Shown here: positions 38,401-46,525 of the stretch, piece after piece
How positions within the stretch are numbered: position 1 is the first letter of the stretch
Layout of the letters: the number at the start of each line of letters is the position of its first letter
Origin: a virus
Strand: one strand, 5' to 3'
DNA: 54,187 nt
IMG/VR virus record: IMGVR_UViG_3300043436_000647
Coordinates: 1 to 54,187 of that record
Notes under the pieces: generated by a model
Databases searched by the model: none
What the model saw: the letters and a program-made list of their open reading frames with translations, nothing else
Told to the model about the DNA's origin: nothing
Translations under genes and position numbers: made by a program

Positions 38401-39512
38401 AAGACTTAGTTAAAGCTTCTAGAAAAGTTAAAGATAACTACTTAGTGGCTATGGTACAACTCTTTGGAGTAGATAACACAGGTACTAAGTTGCAAGATAA
38501 GTTTTTCTCTCAAGCAGGATTACTTAATAAGACCAATCCTAATAACCTAGCTAAGCGTATTGCAGACATTACAGAAAAGTACAGTGACCTGTCTAAGAAT
38601 CAGATTTTAGCAAATCTTTACACAGCTGAAACTAACTCTAACAATATCATTTTTAAACTTAGAAATGCTAACTTAGATAATTACCTTATTGGAGAATACG
38701 AGAAAGCATTTATTGAAGGACTTAATGACGTACGTGAAGACGTACGTGAAGTATTTCAGAATTTAGGTTTAGGAACATTTCTTCAATTTGGATTTGCTAA
38801 AAACTCTTATGGGTTGTCTCAGGTAATTCCTTATGAAACTTACGTAACTCACACTACCCAAGCAGTTGCTAGACTTAAAGAAGGATTAAATGATCCCATG
38901 TTTGCAGAGTCTATGTCTAGATATATAGGGTTAATGACTAATTTTAATGATAGTAAGAATGTTTCTACCTTAGTTTTAAATTCTAGAGTAGCTGATAGTT
39001 TATATCCAGGAGACTTTGAAGCTAATTTTATAGATAAAATTAAAACAGTAATAGAATCATCCCTTAAAAACATTGCTAACTTTAATAGTAAGTCTTATAC
39101 TAACTTTGAGAACATTAAATCTAAAGGTAAGTTTAGAACCTTGCCTATAGAGTTAGTAGATGTTATTCCTACTAAGAAGACTACTCCTGTAGCTATGAGA
39201 AATAGAGAGGGTACTATTCTTATTGATGAGAAAGTGTTCATCAAGAAGTTTAACGACAAAGCTTGGACTCAGCCTGTTAAACAATTAGATGATACTTTTG
39301 CTACTCCGTTAGCTTTAGATGAATTTCAATCTATGGAAGAGTTTTTGACGTTTGCTCTTATTCATGAAACAAAGCATAACACAGTCAAGAGAGTAGACGG
39401 AGAGACTGAGGGACAATACGAAGACAGAGTTAATCAAGCTGCTTTACAAGACTTACGTTACAGTTACCGTAAAGGAGAATCAAGCAGTGTAGTAGATCCA
39501 TTTAAATGTTAA
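32424..39512 (+). CDS. Virion RNA polymerase (single-chain, DFDID catalytic motif) with C-terminal HExxH domain
   Basis: A 2362-residue protein, the largest in the window. Residues 1463-1467 are DFDID, followed by KL; the three Asp match the magnesium-binding triad of the beta-prime-like double-psi barrel in crAss vRNAPs and YonO-like enzymes. Upstream is RIPVQG (R1424-P1426), equivalent to the conserved Arg-x-Pro segment of beta-prime; KIHGE (K1318-G1321) is a candidate for the beta-like barrel Lys/His region. A long coiled coil (nt about 36940-37270) follows. Near the C-terminus, HETKH (H2314, E2315, H2318) is a zincin-type motif. The protein would enter the host with the DNA and transcribe early genes. 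It ends in DPFKC. RNAP identity is firm; the beta-barrel equivalences are inferred. Confidence 0.88.
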   Translation: MAKIICPTRENKDFSNLSNAIGSDALARYVWLQHGNLPLNVTEDAEGKVIPNETYERILNEVADGNENLALGITSLMYYPSFREKYAEEDPAFIVDYIKQEVQDKQEKAARRQAQIEEEKIIPGTKTLYIQSPEGDVVYTQEEGKEIFDSLEYLASTKKGWKGVVESLKERLTDIQTRIKNGASDPEVTVTPQELLIGKNLVNLLKHWPQVKAWYLSQDTNFGLELLEDEVDQETGGSVYNKNAHERSQMDLASAEVIKLVQSLPRYNKLTTQDRKDVKEGKKSITDFQVISNLTGFPVVGTFSTNWNVLTSSLSGITKYDKILQELEVVAQEYPQFRDLANMLPKEDIQDADLKTANFVASFVQTVSLPEIAAFQLSIGKKNVGKETKTVTKVFQLGTRTVDNLIRYFDEDYFKSNPKYGIANAEGKTVLNIPKLLEDFASIKDIRRFFAERGDITSPEGRKVLQNIHKFYTALGIIPSNALYQKDKKALYAFLADTTFEVRELYDKLDASIDDTTVTQPLQFLARPQGKGKELGPKFDIINKVVGYYGKFEREFASGSYYNPEDKLQYNRVQYFYLTQVTNAINSVNSYKELIAMPEFAHLDFRLNPNILGSLWMERMFGLSIKDKTIAQLKKELDGGKEFSRLKTRFSKEPFKINIVNYSGLSIDADVKDGVTTTELTAEDKITQDFLSFFTSGLVENIRFGDKGTSYATQTSGKIEERIYIPLNGEVMSSTEKPISVVEKTLVDQFKSYLASEVYRVLAINKDTKKHTYNKNGRQLFLFKDIISKEDYDALTSEDSNVVKEAFTRVSNELPTYLGNYFSQQTQAYKSRLLDSVVGDTTAIKTTSEEVREDQLINSLNALGFMDPALSKVALNKQNLDYVIANYLKNDFIHKAEFMKVFVGDIANFQVKGDFREVFKRIPLTSSPGFIFQDNAIVMAHLNNSSATNGLYKALRGGVRKFGKTVRTVVFNDVNTFSKEDWPTYRAALGLPDTMEYQEYVNSPKEADAQGLVSLDFYRNYLIGLGQWSQEQENAYLSEIEIFKILNKKEKTEEDYAKMQELKASMNYVGFPPLKLGHYGPIVEDPKLTALHKYSLAPMIPSMIAGTQLEELNKQMIAKQIDYATFNSGSKASNYGDALDFYVPDADNQGTLKVNPGIKGNNVTTLHLTNLKQQQYIAPKFKNEATLATQMVKLIFGDFFAQGKLTDLNASTAQNISNLYREYTNVLGNIIGAEEANLFNKLGISKDSNGNIVGFDNKKFYNFLKGELEKRDTSASLKRYIQLDAAGNIKYPLDATKNRAEIENILLSIINNKIISQKIHGESYVQMASTAQGTTRFAKPTEEQIKKYGINGLRFYRKGPDGTEPADVKIAFNPKKHAGLLNLTFKGKKIGTIENLNKIIKSDNREAIDWVNQHTKKLSLVGVRIPVQGLNSMEYFRVREFLPTSAGPVIVVPSQIVVKSGSDFDIDKLTMFEPKLNANGELVDDGGFTLDTYKENLPSQKEAMRMLKTLTEAKQALTEVLAATPAYVNKKQLEKEIKELTESISTTEEEIGKFSNKKMNLEELQALMSEGSSEKENLIKAKIEEAKALAKSGDLAASLPVLKALKSEIKNYVESVNGVRNFKQANINKLIDVFSSVLSMKENYDKLVLPNTNTVLTEISDKLDANPITSTELFSPLTSNRVYGDNIESKKALGIDAKLNTMQKEFQIAGLVYTNEYSSMYTFPANYSEGGISLGEKTLTDGTSISRVISETINGHVDIAKEDWIILLGLDKAKTPLFHAMILAGTPVKTALDFLNKPLVKHVLKESTRGPLFKQLGVRRGRPVKQTFKEVLVDTFKSLNVSNESMGVINDIIKTNTSAAGANVKKIIQALSESSAFQENEQDKGQVNDLINLFVVKELQGSIQQLTSLVDYNTKRFQNSYQVKSDKITAAKLRDSFNAKGIYNLTKKSALSKFNQSNTIESLMPQVFDVSNHPSVLDAIGIYSSFAGLFTEEDLVKASRKVKDNYLVAMVQLFGVDNTGTKLQDKFFSQAGLLNKTNPNNLAKRIADITEKYSDLSKNQILANLYTAETNSNNIIFKLRNANLDNYLIGEYEKAFIEGLNDVREDVREVFQNLGLGTFLQFGFAKNSYGLSQVIPYETYVTHTTQAVARLKEGLNDPMFAESMSRYIGLMTNFNDSKNVSTLVLNSRVADSLYPGDFEANFIDKIKTVIESSLKNIANFNSKSYTNFENIKSKGKFRTLPIELVDVIPTKKTTPVAMRNREGTILIDEKVFIKKFNDKAWTQPVKQLDDTFATPLALDEFQSMEEFLTFALIHETKHNTVKRVDGETEGQYEDRVNQAALQDLRYSYRKGESSSVVDPFKC
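38727..38750 (+). repeat. Perfect 12-base tandem duplication inside the vRNAP gene
   Basis: GACGTACGTGAA occurs twice in direct tandem (38727-38738 and 38739-38750), each containing the palindrome ACGTACGT. It encodes DVREDVRE. An in-frame duplication by slippage is the likely cause. Confidence 0.8.
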
Positions 39513-39516
39513 ACAC

Positions 39517-40029
39517 ATGGCAAGTTGCGACTTAAAAACAACAAACAGAGAATACATGATATCTACGGGAGCCTTAGAACAAGGTTCTCGTAAGATAAAA
39601 AACGAAGGTCTCTTTGATGTAAAGAATGCAGAGATTAGAGATGCTGCTAATCAACGTTACAATCTAAACACTCAAGAACTTCCTTTCAGTAAAACAGAAA
39701 GAACTATTTCCAGAAGTGAGTATCTTAAAAGAGGGTCTGACTATTTTGTAGAATGGAACTTTAATGATAAGTTCTTTGATGAAGTAACTCCCACAGTAGA
39801 GTTTTATAAGTCTATGGAAGAAAATGAAATAGAAGATGAGATCCTACCTACTTATGATCAGTTGCAGATTCCATTCGAAGAGTTAATAGATGAAGATGTG
39901 ATTGTTAAAGACAGTCCTACTAGATCTACCTTTCCTTTTGAAGCTGAAGACTATCTGGAAGATGTTAAGCCAGAAACTAAAGCTAATTTAAATAAACTCC
40001 AATTCAAAGAACAACAGTGTGGTCTTTGA
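39517..40029 (+). CDS. Small acidic protein between two giant virion proteins
   Basis: A 170-residue acidic protein, not recognised. It starts MASCDLKTTNREYM and ends KEQQCGL, with a Cys near each end, echoing the ends of the giant proteins beside it. The body is Glu/Asp-rich, with a short Pro/Thr linker (DSPTRSTFPF). It begins 4 bases after the vRNAP stop and ends 35 bases before the next giant gene, so it is probably co-expressed and could be a packaged partner or inhibitor of the RNAP. That role is a guess from context only. Confidence 0.5.
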   Translation: MASCDLKTTNREYMISTGALEQGSRKIKNEGLFDVKNAEIRDAANQRYNLNTQELPFSKTERTISRSEYLKRGSDYFVEWNFNDKFFDEVTPTVEFYKSMEENEIEDEILPTYDQLQIPFEELIDEDVIVKDSPTRSTFPFEAEDYLEDVKPETKANLNKLQFKEQQCGL

Positions 40030-40030
40030 T

Positions 40031-40038
40031 TATATTTG
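40031..40038 (+). promoter_or_regulatory. -7 element before the 2009-residue protein
   Basis: TATATTTG at 40031-40038 matches the consensus -7 element, 26 bases before the ATG at 40065. The expected -33 site, around 40008-40011, is not a clear TTG, so the promoter is probably weak or activator-dependent. Confidence 0.4.
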
Positions 40039-40064
40039 TATATATTCTAACTTAAGATAAAATA

Positions 40065-43000
40065 ATGTCCTGTAAAGCAACTATAAAATCTCCTATTACT
40101 GGTAAGACAGTTATGTCTACTACCTACTTTCAGTTAACTAATGTGTTTGACAAAGAGAAGGCTGTAGATATTTATAACAGTATGTATACTCCAGCATTCC
40201 AAGACTTACTTGGATTTGATTGGACTACTAATAAACAGTATAGAGAAGAGCTTAACTTAAACGGAGAGCCTAAGATTGAGTACCTTAATAAGATACTTGA
40301 TTTGGAAATGTCTGATTATCAGATAGATGCGATCAACTCTCAAGAGGATATCTTGACTCAGTTAGATCCTATGCAGAACTTTCCTAGCTATGAAGAAGCT
40401 CAAGTTGTTGCAGCTCAATTTAACTTAAACCCAAGATACAAGAATGTATCTGCAGAAGTATTAAGAACAGATGATGGATTTAGAGTAGGAGTAGGTGTTT
40501 ACAGTATAGCTAAACCAGAAACTAAAGAAACTTTAAGTGCTCTTAACTTTGGAGAGATTATCTCTCAGTTCTTTCCTAGTAGCGATACTAATTGGAATGA
40601 TGTAGTATCAGGATTACTTACTAGTGATCGTATCTCCGATACTCAAAAGACTATTTTATCTAAATTACAAGAACTACAAAACATCAACCCTAGTATCAAG
40701 CTAGTAGTTTTTGATGATACAGACTCTATGGATGCAGGTCAAGTAGCATTCTATGATAACAACTCACGTACGATCTACATAGGTAAGACTGTAAGTGAGA
40801 GTATGGATGATTCTAAGCTCATTAGAGACATTATCCACGAGTCTATGCATGCTTACACCATTAAAGCTTTGAATGAACCTGTAACAGATCAAGAGAAAGC
40901 ATTTAAGGCAGAGATGGAAAAGGCTTACAACTCTTACTTGAAGAAGTTTCCTAACTTAGTTGTTAATTACGGATTTAACAATGTAGAAGAGTTTGTAAGT
41001 GAGGTAGTATCCAACCCCGATTTTAGAGCAGCTTTAATCACACAACAAGAGTCGCTTAAAGAAGATAAGAACTTCTTAAGAAACATGATAGAGAAAATTA
41101 CAAACTTCTTAAAGGGTTTGTATATTGACGTTCCTAGTTTAGAGGAGATTGATTCTATCATCAACAATTATCTAGATCACTTAGTTGAGACTAGGGATAT
41201 GCCTGTTACTCAGGGAGAGTATGACTTAAGATTCAGAAATGAAAAGTTTAATCCCAACGGAGTTACAGATTTAGAAAGATTTCCAGAGTTACAGAAGTTT
41301 GTAAACTTCATTAATAAGAACTCTTCTACTAAGATGTGGGGACAGATCACACAATCCCTTAAAGAGATTGATTCTTCTCTTAGAAACACTGGTAGACTAC
41401 AAGAACGTTTCACTAGTATTAATGCTACTAATGCTAAAGATATCTTAGCTAATACTGTTAGTTATTTAAATTCAGCTTTATCTACTCTTTCAACTGTACA
41501 GAATCAACTAGAACTTTATAAGAAGAATGCTTCTGAGTTTGAAGACTTTGCAATCATTAAAACTTTTAACTACGCTAAGAACTTAAGTGGAGTAATCAAA
41601 GACCAGCTTAATGAGTTTGAAAAAGAGTTTAACTCTATCTTTAACGTAGAGGATATAACAGACATGCAAGAGAGAGCTAGCACTATTGAGGCTTTTGAAA
41701 TGTCTGTACCTAACTACGAAGAAGTAGTTAGAGAGATTTTAAGCAGTATAGAAGGTACTCGTAAGTTAGCGGACTCTATTGACAGTAACTATAACAATGC
41801 AGTAATTGCTCCTATTGCTAGAGAGTTGTCTAGTTCTTTTGGAGAGAGTGCAACAATCGAAGGTAAGAAAAAAGTACAAGAACAACTTGCAGCATTAGTT
41901 GCAGCTAAAGCCAAAGCAGATGCTACAGGTAAAACAGCTTTATCTAAAGTTTTAGCTAGAGAGATTGAAGACTTAAGACAGTTAGAGAAGTTTATTCCTA
42001 CAGCTAAGAACATTGAAGAGCTTCTTAAAAACGATAAGAAGAACGGAAGAGAGACTAGTTTGTTAGGTATGTGGATTAACAATGCAGTTCAAGGTAAGAA
42101 TCCTACTGTCCAAATTGTTAAACAGTTTATTGATAAGGCTACTGCAGAAGCTCAGGTAAACTCTGGTAAGTTTAGTAAGCGTGCTCAAGACATTTTTGAT
42201 AGACTACGTGCCCTTAGAGGTAAGTTAGCTACTGAGGTAATGACTTACCAAACCTTATATAAAGGTTTTACTAGAGAGGTAGAAGTTTTACATAAACAAC
42301 CAGATGGTTCTTTCAAGAAAGTAAAACAAGCAATCTTAAACACTAAGTTAAAAGAAGAGGAGTTCCAAAATGATCTTAAGCTTCTTTTACAAAGAGAAGA
42401 CGATGCTTTAAAGACAGGTAATCAATCTGCTATTGACTCTACCAAAGAAGCTACTAATAAGTTCTTAGAAGAGTATGCTATGCGTCCTTACACAGACGAG
42501 TACTACAAGATTCAAGAATTACTTACAGAGGAAGCTAAGCAAGCAAGAGAAGAAATCTTATCAGAGATTAGTTTCTTATCAGAAGATCCTAATCCTGAAG
42601 AAGGAACTAAAGACGAAATCAAAAGACTCTTAACTGAGTTTAATCGCTTAGGTTCTCTTTACTATTCTAATGGAGATGAGAAGCCAGCAGGAAGTAAAGA
42701 AAGAAGAATAGCTGAATCTATTATGGCTTGGAAGAAGGAAAGAAACAATCGAGATGTTTTAACCTACGACAACCTAACTAAGAGAAAACAGTGGCAGATC
42801 CAAAAGAATGAGATAGATGAACAGTACTCTAAAATTTTAAAGAGAAAGAATGCTTCAGATATTTCTATGTCTATGGCAGGATTTGCAGAAGTGGCAGACG
42901 AGAATCTGGCAGAACAGAATGAAAAGATTACTAAAGAGTTTGAAGAAGCTAAGAAAGTAAGAGATCAATGGTACGAGGAGAACACAAAAACAGAGATTGC

Positions 43001-46000
43001 ACCTGAGTTCTATCGACAACAACAAGCTATCACTGATTCGATTAATGCTATTCTTAGTAGGTATCCTACTTTTGATGCACAAGATCTTACTGATGCTTAC
43101 CAAAGATTAAACAATGCAGTATTAGGCTTTAGAGATAACGATGGAGCTATCCAAGGTAATGACGTTGTTAATGCTGGTAATTTGTTTCAGACTGTAAAAG
43201 AAATAGAAGAAGAGATAGAAACCATTAAGAAAAATAGTCAGGCTAGGGAAGTAAGCAAAGATGACCAAGAAGAGTTGGCTAGACTGTATAAGATGCTTAA
43301 TGCTTTGCAGGGTAGAAAAGAAACTCAATACTACAAAGACAAAGTATCAGAAGTACAAGCAAGTATCAGAACAGAGTTAGCTCAGGATGAAGAGTTCATA
43401 AAGGGCTTGGATGAAAAAGCTAAAGCTAGAAGAGATTCTTACATTGCAGCACAGTTAATGAATACTTTTACAACAGTAGAAGATGTTAAACAAGCAATGA
43501 TTGAGGAAGAGATAGAAGATAGGTTTAGAGCAACCCAATGGTATAAGGACAATCACATCGTTACAGAAGAAACTAGAATCGTAAACGGAGATACAGTAAC
43601 AACTACAAAAGAAAGACCTTCTTATATCTGGACTCAGGTAGTACCTAAAGATCCTAGAAACATTATAGAAGAATCTCCTTCTTTTCAGTGGGCTATTCCT
43701 GTAATTGATGAGACGTTCAAGAACAAGGATTATCGTTTTACTACAGAACCTAGACCTAGAGAAACTCAAGATGGTAAATACTCTAACCCAGAGTATTCTA
43801 GCTTACCTGCACAAGAGAAAGCCATTCTAGATGATATTATTGCTTTACATGAAGACGTACAGAAAGAGTTGCCTAAGAGTCAACGTGTAGGGTATGCTAT
43901 TGTAAACGAAAACAAGACAGCATTTGAAACTCTATCTACAGCTTTAAGAAAGCCTCTAGATACATTCTCAGGAATCTATGAGTTATTTAAGTTAACCTTT
44001 GCACCTAACATAGGATCTGCTGAGTACGAAAGACTAGATGACTCAGAAGTAGAGGTTATTAGTGGAAGAAAGGTACAATTAATTCGTAGTCGTTATAAGA
44101 CTCCTTTAAACACTAACCAAGTATCTTATAATATTCTAGGTAACATTGCTAAGTTTGGTGTTTACTCTTCCCACTTTGCAGCCATGCAGAAGATTATGCC
44201 TACTGTGTTCAGCACAAGAGACGCATTAGAGAGAAACAAATCAGCAGAAAGTACTTTATCTACAGTAGACTTTGAGATCTCTAAGAACTTCTACGGAGAA
44301 GAAATTAGTTCTATGGGTAACAATAAGTATGTAAAACTTATTAGTCGTCCTTTAAACAAGTTCTTATCTGTAGGTCAACGTAAAGCTTTACAGTTTAACG
44401 TAATTGCATCTATAAAGAACTTTGCAATCAACTTATGGAACGCAGGTATAAACAATAACCTAGCAGGTGTAACTAGAGCAGAGTTCATTCAAGGTATGTG
44501 GAGAGGTATCAAACAATCAGATAAGATGTTTGAAGTGTACAGAGGAGGAGGAAATGTTTCCTACTACGCAGACCTACTGATGCATTTTAATGCTATGCCA
44601 CAAGCACAACCTGGAGCTAAAGCAGATACTATCCATCAGACTATGTTGAATAGGTTTGTTTCTAGTGAGACTGCAGGATTTGTAGTACGTGGATACTTAG
44701 AAAGTATTTCTACTATTGCTGTATTTGAATCTATCATGAACCAATATAACGTTCAGATAGAACAGGGAGGAACAACAAGAACTATTAAGTTAGCAGAAGC
44801 TTACGAGCAAGTAAATGGTAAACTTCAGCTTAAAGCAGGAGTTAAAGTAGAGAAAATAGATCGCTTAGAGCAAGAAATCAGAGATAGAATCTTTAACTAC
44901 TTTACTGGGTCTCAAGGTAACTACTATAAAAGAGGTTCTGCTCAGTACGAAAGATACATTATTGCTAGAATGATAATGAGTATGAAGCGTTGGGTAGCTA
45001 CTACATTTAATAATAAGTACGGAGCAAGAAGACTTCAGTTAAACACAGGTAACCTAGAGAAAGGATTTAACAGAGAAGTTATGTCTTACGTCCAGTTGCT
45101 AGCTTTGGGAGGTAGTTCTATGGCTAACCAAATGACTACTGATCAACAGAAATCTAGAATGCGTACTGCAGCAACTAACTTAGTAGCTATGCTTGCTGTT
45201 CAACAAGCTTTAATTACTACTATGGGTATACTTGCTAAGTCCTTAGATGATGATGATGAAGAGCCTACTAGTCCTTTCTTGGCGTTTATTGGTAATATTC
45301 TTCAGGGTATGCATGATGAGTTAAGTACCTTCAGTCCTTTAGGAGCTGCAAACTGGGCTTACAAATCACTCCTACAAACTCCTCAGAAACAACCAGGAGA
45401 GAGTGATGCAGTAGCAAGAGCTAAACAAATAAGTTGGAGTTTGATTGGAGGTACAACTAAAGCTTCTTATGATGCTTTAACTCCTTTCTTTGATAAGGAT
45501 ACTTGGTTAGATCCTGCAGGTTCTTTTACTTATAGATATACAAATGGTTTACCTGACTCTTTTAGTACTCCTGAAGCATTAGAAGGTAAGTCAAGCTTAC
45601 TTGCAGCTTTCATGATTTATACAGGAGCAGAAGTGGGTATGAGTCAGTTCCTACAACCAGAGAAGAAGCTTTACACAGTTCTAAAATACAATCCAAGGTT
45701 AGACTTCACAGAGGAAAGAAGAATTAAACTAGATCCAATGGGAAGCTATAATGAGTTAAGTGAGAGGGTAACAGCAATAAAGAAAGAGTTGAAGTCAGTA
45801 AAGCCCTCAGAGATAATAACAGATAGAGCAGAAAGAGACGCTAAGATTTCCGAAATACTAGTCCTAGAGAAAACCATGGAAACAATAGGAGAACAATATT
45901 CATATGTAGGAGCATACTATAGAAATAGAAAGTTTGCTTCTTCTTTGGGTAGTTCAGAAGCAGCAGATCTAGATAAGGAGATTAAAAGATACCAAATACA

Positions 46001-46094
46001 GAATAACCCACAAGATTTTATTAGAGAAAAGATAAAGTCTAAACAGGAAAGTCTAGAAAATAAAAGAGCTAAGGAGAGACTAAGGGGAAAATAG
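40065..46094 (+). CDS. Giant virion protein with a zincin-like metalloprotease domain
   Basis: A 2009-residue protein starting MSCKATIKSPITGK. Residues 258-262 are HESMH (in IIHESMHAYTIKAL), and about 45 residues later NVEEFVSEVVSNPDF supplies the downstream Glu and NPxF pattern of phage zincin-like proteases, so a zinc peptidase domain is likely. The middle (nt about 41400-43500) is a very long coiled-coil, Glu/Lys-rich region. The C-terminal 700 residues include a hydrophobic helix near nt 45165-45245 followed by DDDDEE, and a Lys/Glu-rich coiled tail. It is probably packaged and ejected; the protease could process virion or host proteins. It ends with a TAG stop before the 46108-46137 promoter. 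Confidence 0.72.
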   Translation: MSCKATIKSPITGKTVMSTTYFQLTNVFDKEKAVDIYNSMYTPAFQDLLGFDWTTNKQYREELNLNGEPKIEYLNKILDLEMSDYQIDAINSQEDILTQLDPMQNFPSYEEAQVVAAQFNLNPRYKNVSAEVLRTDDGFRVGVGVYSIAKPETKETLSALNFGEIISQFFPSSDTNWNDVVSGLLTSDRISDTQKTILSKLQELQNINPSIKLVVFDDTDSMDAGQVAFYDNNSRTIYIGKTVSESMDDSKLIRDIIHESMHAYTIKALNEPVTDQEKAFKAEMEKAYNSYLKKFPNLVVNYGFNNVEEFVSEVVSNPDFRAALITQQESLKEDKNFLRNMIEKITNFLKGLYIDVPSLEEIDSIINNYLDHLVETRDMPVTQGEYDLRFRNEKFNPNGVTDLERFPELQKFVNFINKNSSTKMWGQITQSLKEIDSSLRNTGRLQERFTSINATNAKDILANTVSYLNSALSTLSTVQNQLELYKKNASEFEDFAIIKTFNYAKNLSGVIKDQLNEFEKEFNSIFNVEDITDMQERASTIEAFEMSVPNYEEVVREILSSIEGTRKLADSIDSNYNNAVIAPIARELSSSFGESATIEGKKKVQEQLAALVAAKAKADATGKTALSKVLAREIEDLRQLEKFIPTAKNIEELLKNDKKNGRETSLLGMWINNAVQGKNPTVQIVKQFIDKATAEAQVNSGKFSKRAQDIFDRLRALRGKLATEVMTYQTLYKGFTREVEVLHKQPDGSFKKVKQAILNTKLKEEEFQNDLKLLLQREDDALKTGNQSAIDSTKEATNKFLEEYAMRPYTDEYYKIQELLTEEAKQAREEILSEISFLSEDPNPEEGTKDEIKRLLTEFNRLGSLYYSNGDEKPAGSKERRIAESIMAWKKERNNRDVLTYDNLTKRKQWQIQKNEIDEQYSKILKRKNASDISMSMAGFAEVADENLAEQNEKITKEFEEAKKVRDQWYEENTKTEIAPEFYRQQQAITDSINAILSRYPTFDAQDLTDAYQRLNNAVLGFRDNDGAIQGNDVVNAGNLFQTVKEIEEEIETIKKNSQAREVSKDDQEELARLYKMLNALQGRKETQYYKDKVSEVQASIRTELAQDEEFIKGLDEKAKARRDSYIAAQLMNTFTTVEDVKQAMIEEEIEDRFRATQWYKDNHIVTEETRIVNGDTVTTTKERPSYIWTQVVPKDPRNIIEESPSFQWAIPVIDETFKNKDYRFTTEPRPRETQDGKYSNPEYSSLPAQEKAILDDIIALHEDVQKELPKSQRVGYAIVNENKTAFETLSTALRKPLDTFSGIYELFKLTFAPNIGSAEYERLDDSEVEVISGRKVQLIRSRYKTPLNTNQVSYNILGNIAKFGVYSSHFAAMQKIMPTVFSTRDALERNKSAESTLSTVDFEISKNFYGEEISSMGNNKYVKLISRPLNKFLSVGQRKALQFNVIASIKNFAINLWNAGINNNLAGVTRAEFIQGMWRGIKQSDKMFEVYRGGGNVSYYADLLMHFNAMPQAQPGAKADTIHQTMLNRFVSSETAGFVVRGYLESISTIAVFESIMNQYNVQIEQGGTTRTIKLAEAYEQVNGKLQLKAGVKVEKIDRLEQEIRDRIFNYFTGSQGNYYKRGSAQYERYIIARMIMSMKRWVATTFNNKYGARRLQLNTGNLEKGFNREVMSYVQLLALGGSSMANQMTTDQQKSRMRTAATNLVAMLAVQQALITTMGILAKSLDDDDEEPTSPFLAFIGNILQGMHDELSTFSPLGAANWAYKSLLQTPQKQPGESDAVARAKQISWSLIGGTTKASYDALTPFFDKDTWLDPAGSFTYRYTNGLPDSFSTPEALEGKSSLLAAFMIYTGAEVGMSQFLQPEKKLYTVLKYNPRLDFTEERRIKLDPMGSYNELSERVTAIKKELKSVKPSEIITDRAERDAKISEILVLEKTMETIGEQYSYVGAYYRNRKFASSLGSSEAADLDKEIKRYQIQNNPQDFIREKIKSKQESLENKRAKERLRGK

Positions 46095-46107
46095 TCCCCC
46101 TAGTTTC

Positions 46108-46137
46108 TTGACTTTATTTTTAATTAAAGTATTTTTG
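46108..46137 (+). promoter_or_regulatory. Bacteroidota-type -33/-7 promoter for the lysis/terminal module
   Basis: TTG (46108-46110), a 19-base spacer and TATTTTTG (46130-46137). A structured leader follows at 46141-46170, where TACGGACT can pair with AGTCGTA and GACT with AGTC. The ATG at 46184 is 46 bases after the -7 box. Confidence 0.7.
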
Positions 46138-46183
46138 TTATACGGACTACGGTCGGACTTAACAGTCGTAAAGATAAATATTT

Positions 46184-46522
46184 ATGGAAACACATGACAT
46201 TCTCAGAGAGCAATCAAAGAAACTTCGTCACATCGAAGGTCAACTTTGTTGCATCAACGCTAGCGTAACTGCGGAAGCAGGTATGAACGGCAGTAAAGTA
46301 ATCTCAGGCACATCACCAGTTACAGGTACTTTTCAGTACTTTGTTGTTAACGCATCAGCTGTAGTTAGTGCTATCTTGGATCAGAACGCAGCTAGTCTTA
46401 TGACAAGCTTAGGTCTTTCAGGAGTTACTTTGGCACCAGGAATGAAGATTAGCGTAGCTAAAGGAACAACTATCTCTTCTATAACACTTGCTTCAGGATC
46501 TATTATTGCTTACAACGCTTAA
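46184..46522 (+). CDS. Small fibre-tip-like protein
   Basis: A 112-residue protein. Residues 1-35 are helical (LREQSKKLRHIEGQLCCINASV). The rest is a small beta-domain that ends ISVAKGTTISSITLASGSII, similar to the short beta ends of phage head-fibre or decoration proteins. It stands alone after its own promoter and before the holin, away from the main fibre cluster. The two adjacent Cys of the CCIN element echo the cysteine pairs of the fibre proteins. Probably a virion decoration or fibre protein; not certain. Confidence 0.45.
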   Translation: METHDILREQSKKLRHIEGQLCCINASVTAEAGMNGSKVISGTSPVTGTFQYFVVNASAVVSAILDQNAASLMTSLGLSGVTLAPGMKISVAKGTTISSITLASGSIIAYNA

Positions 46523-46525
46523 TTG

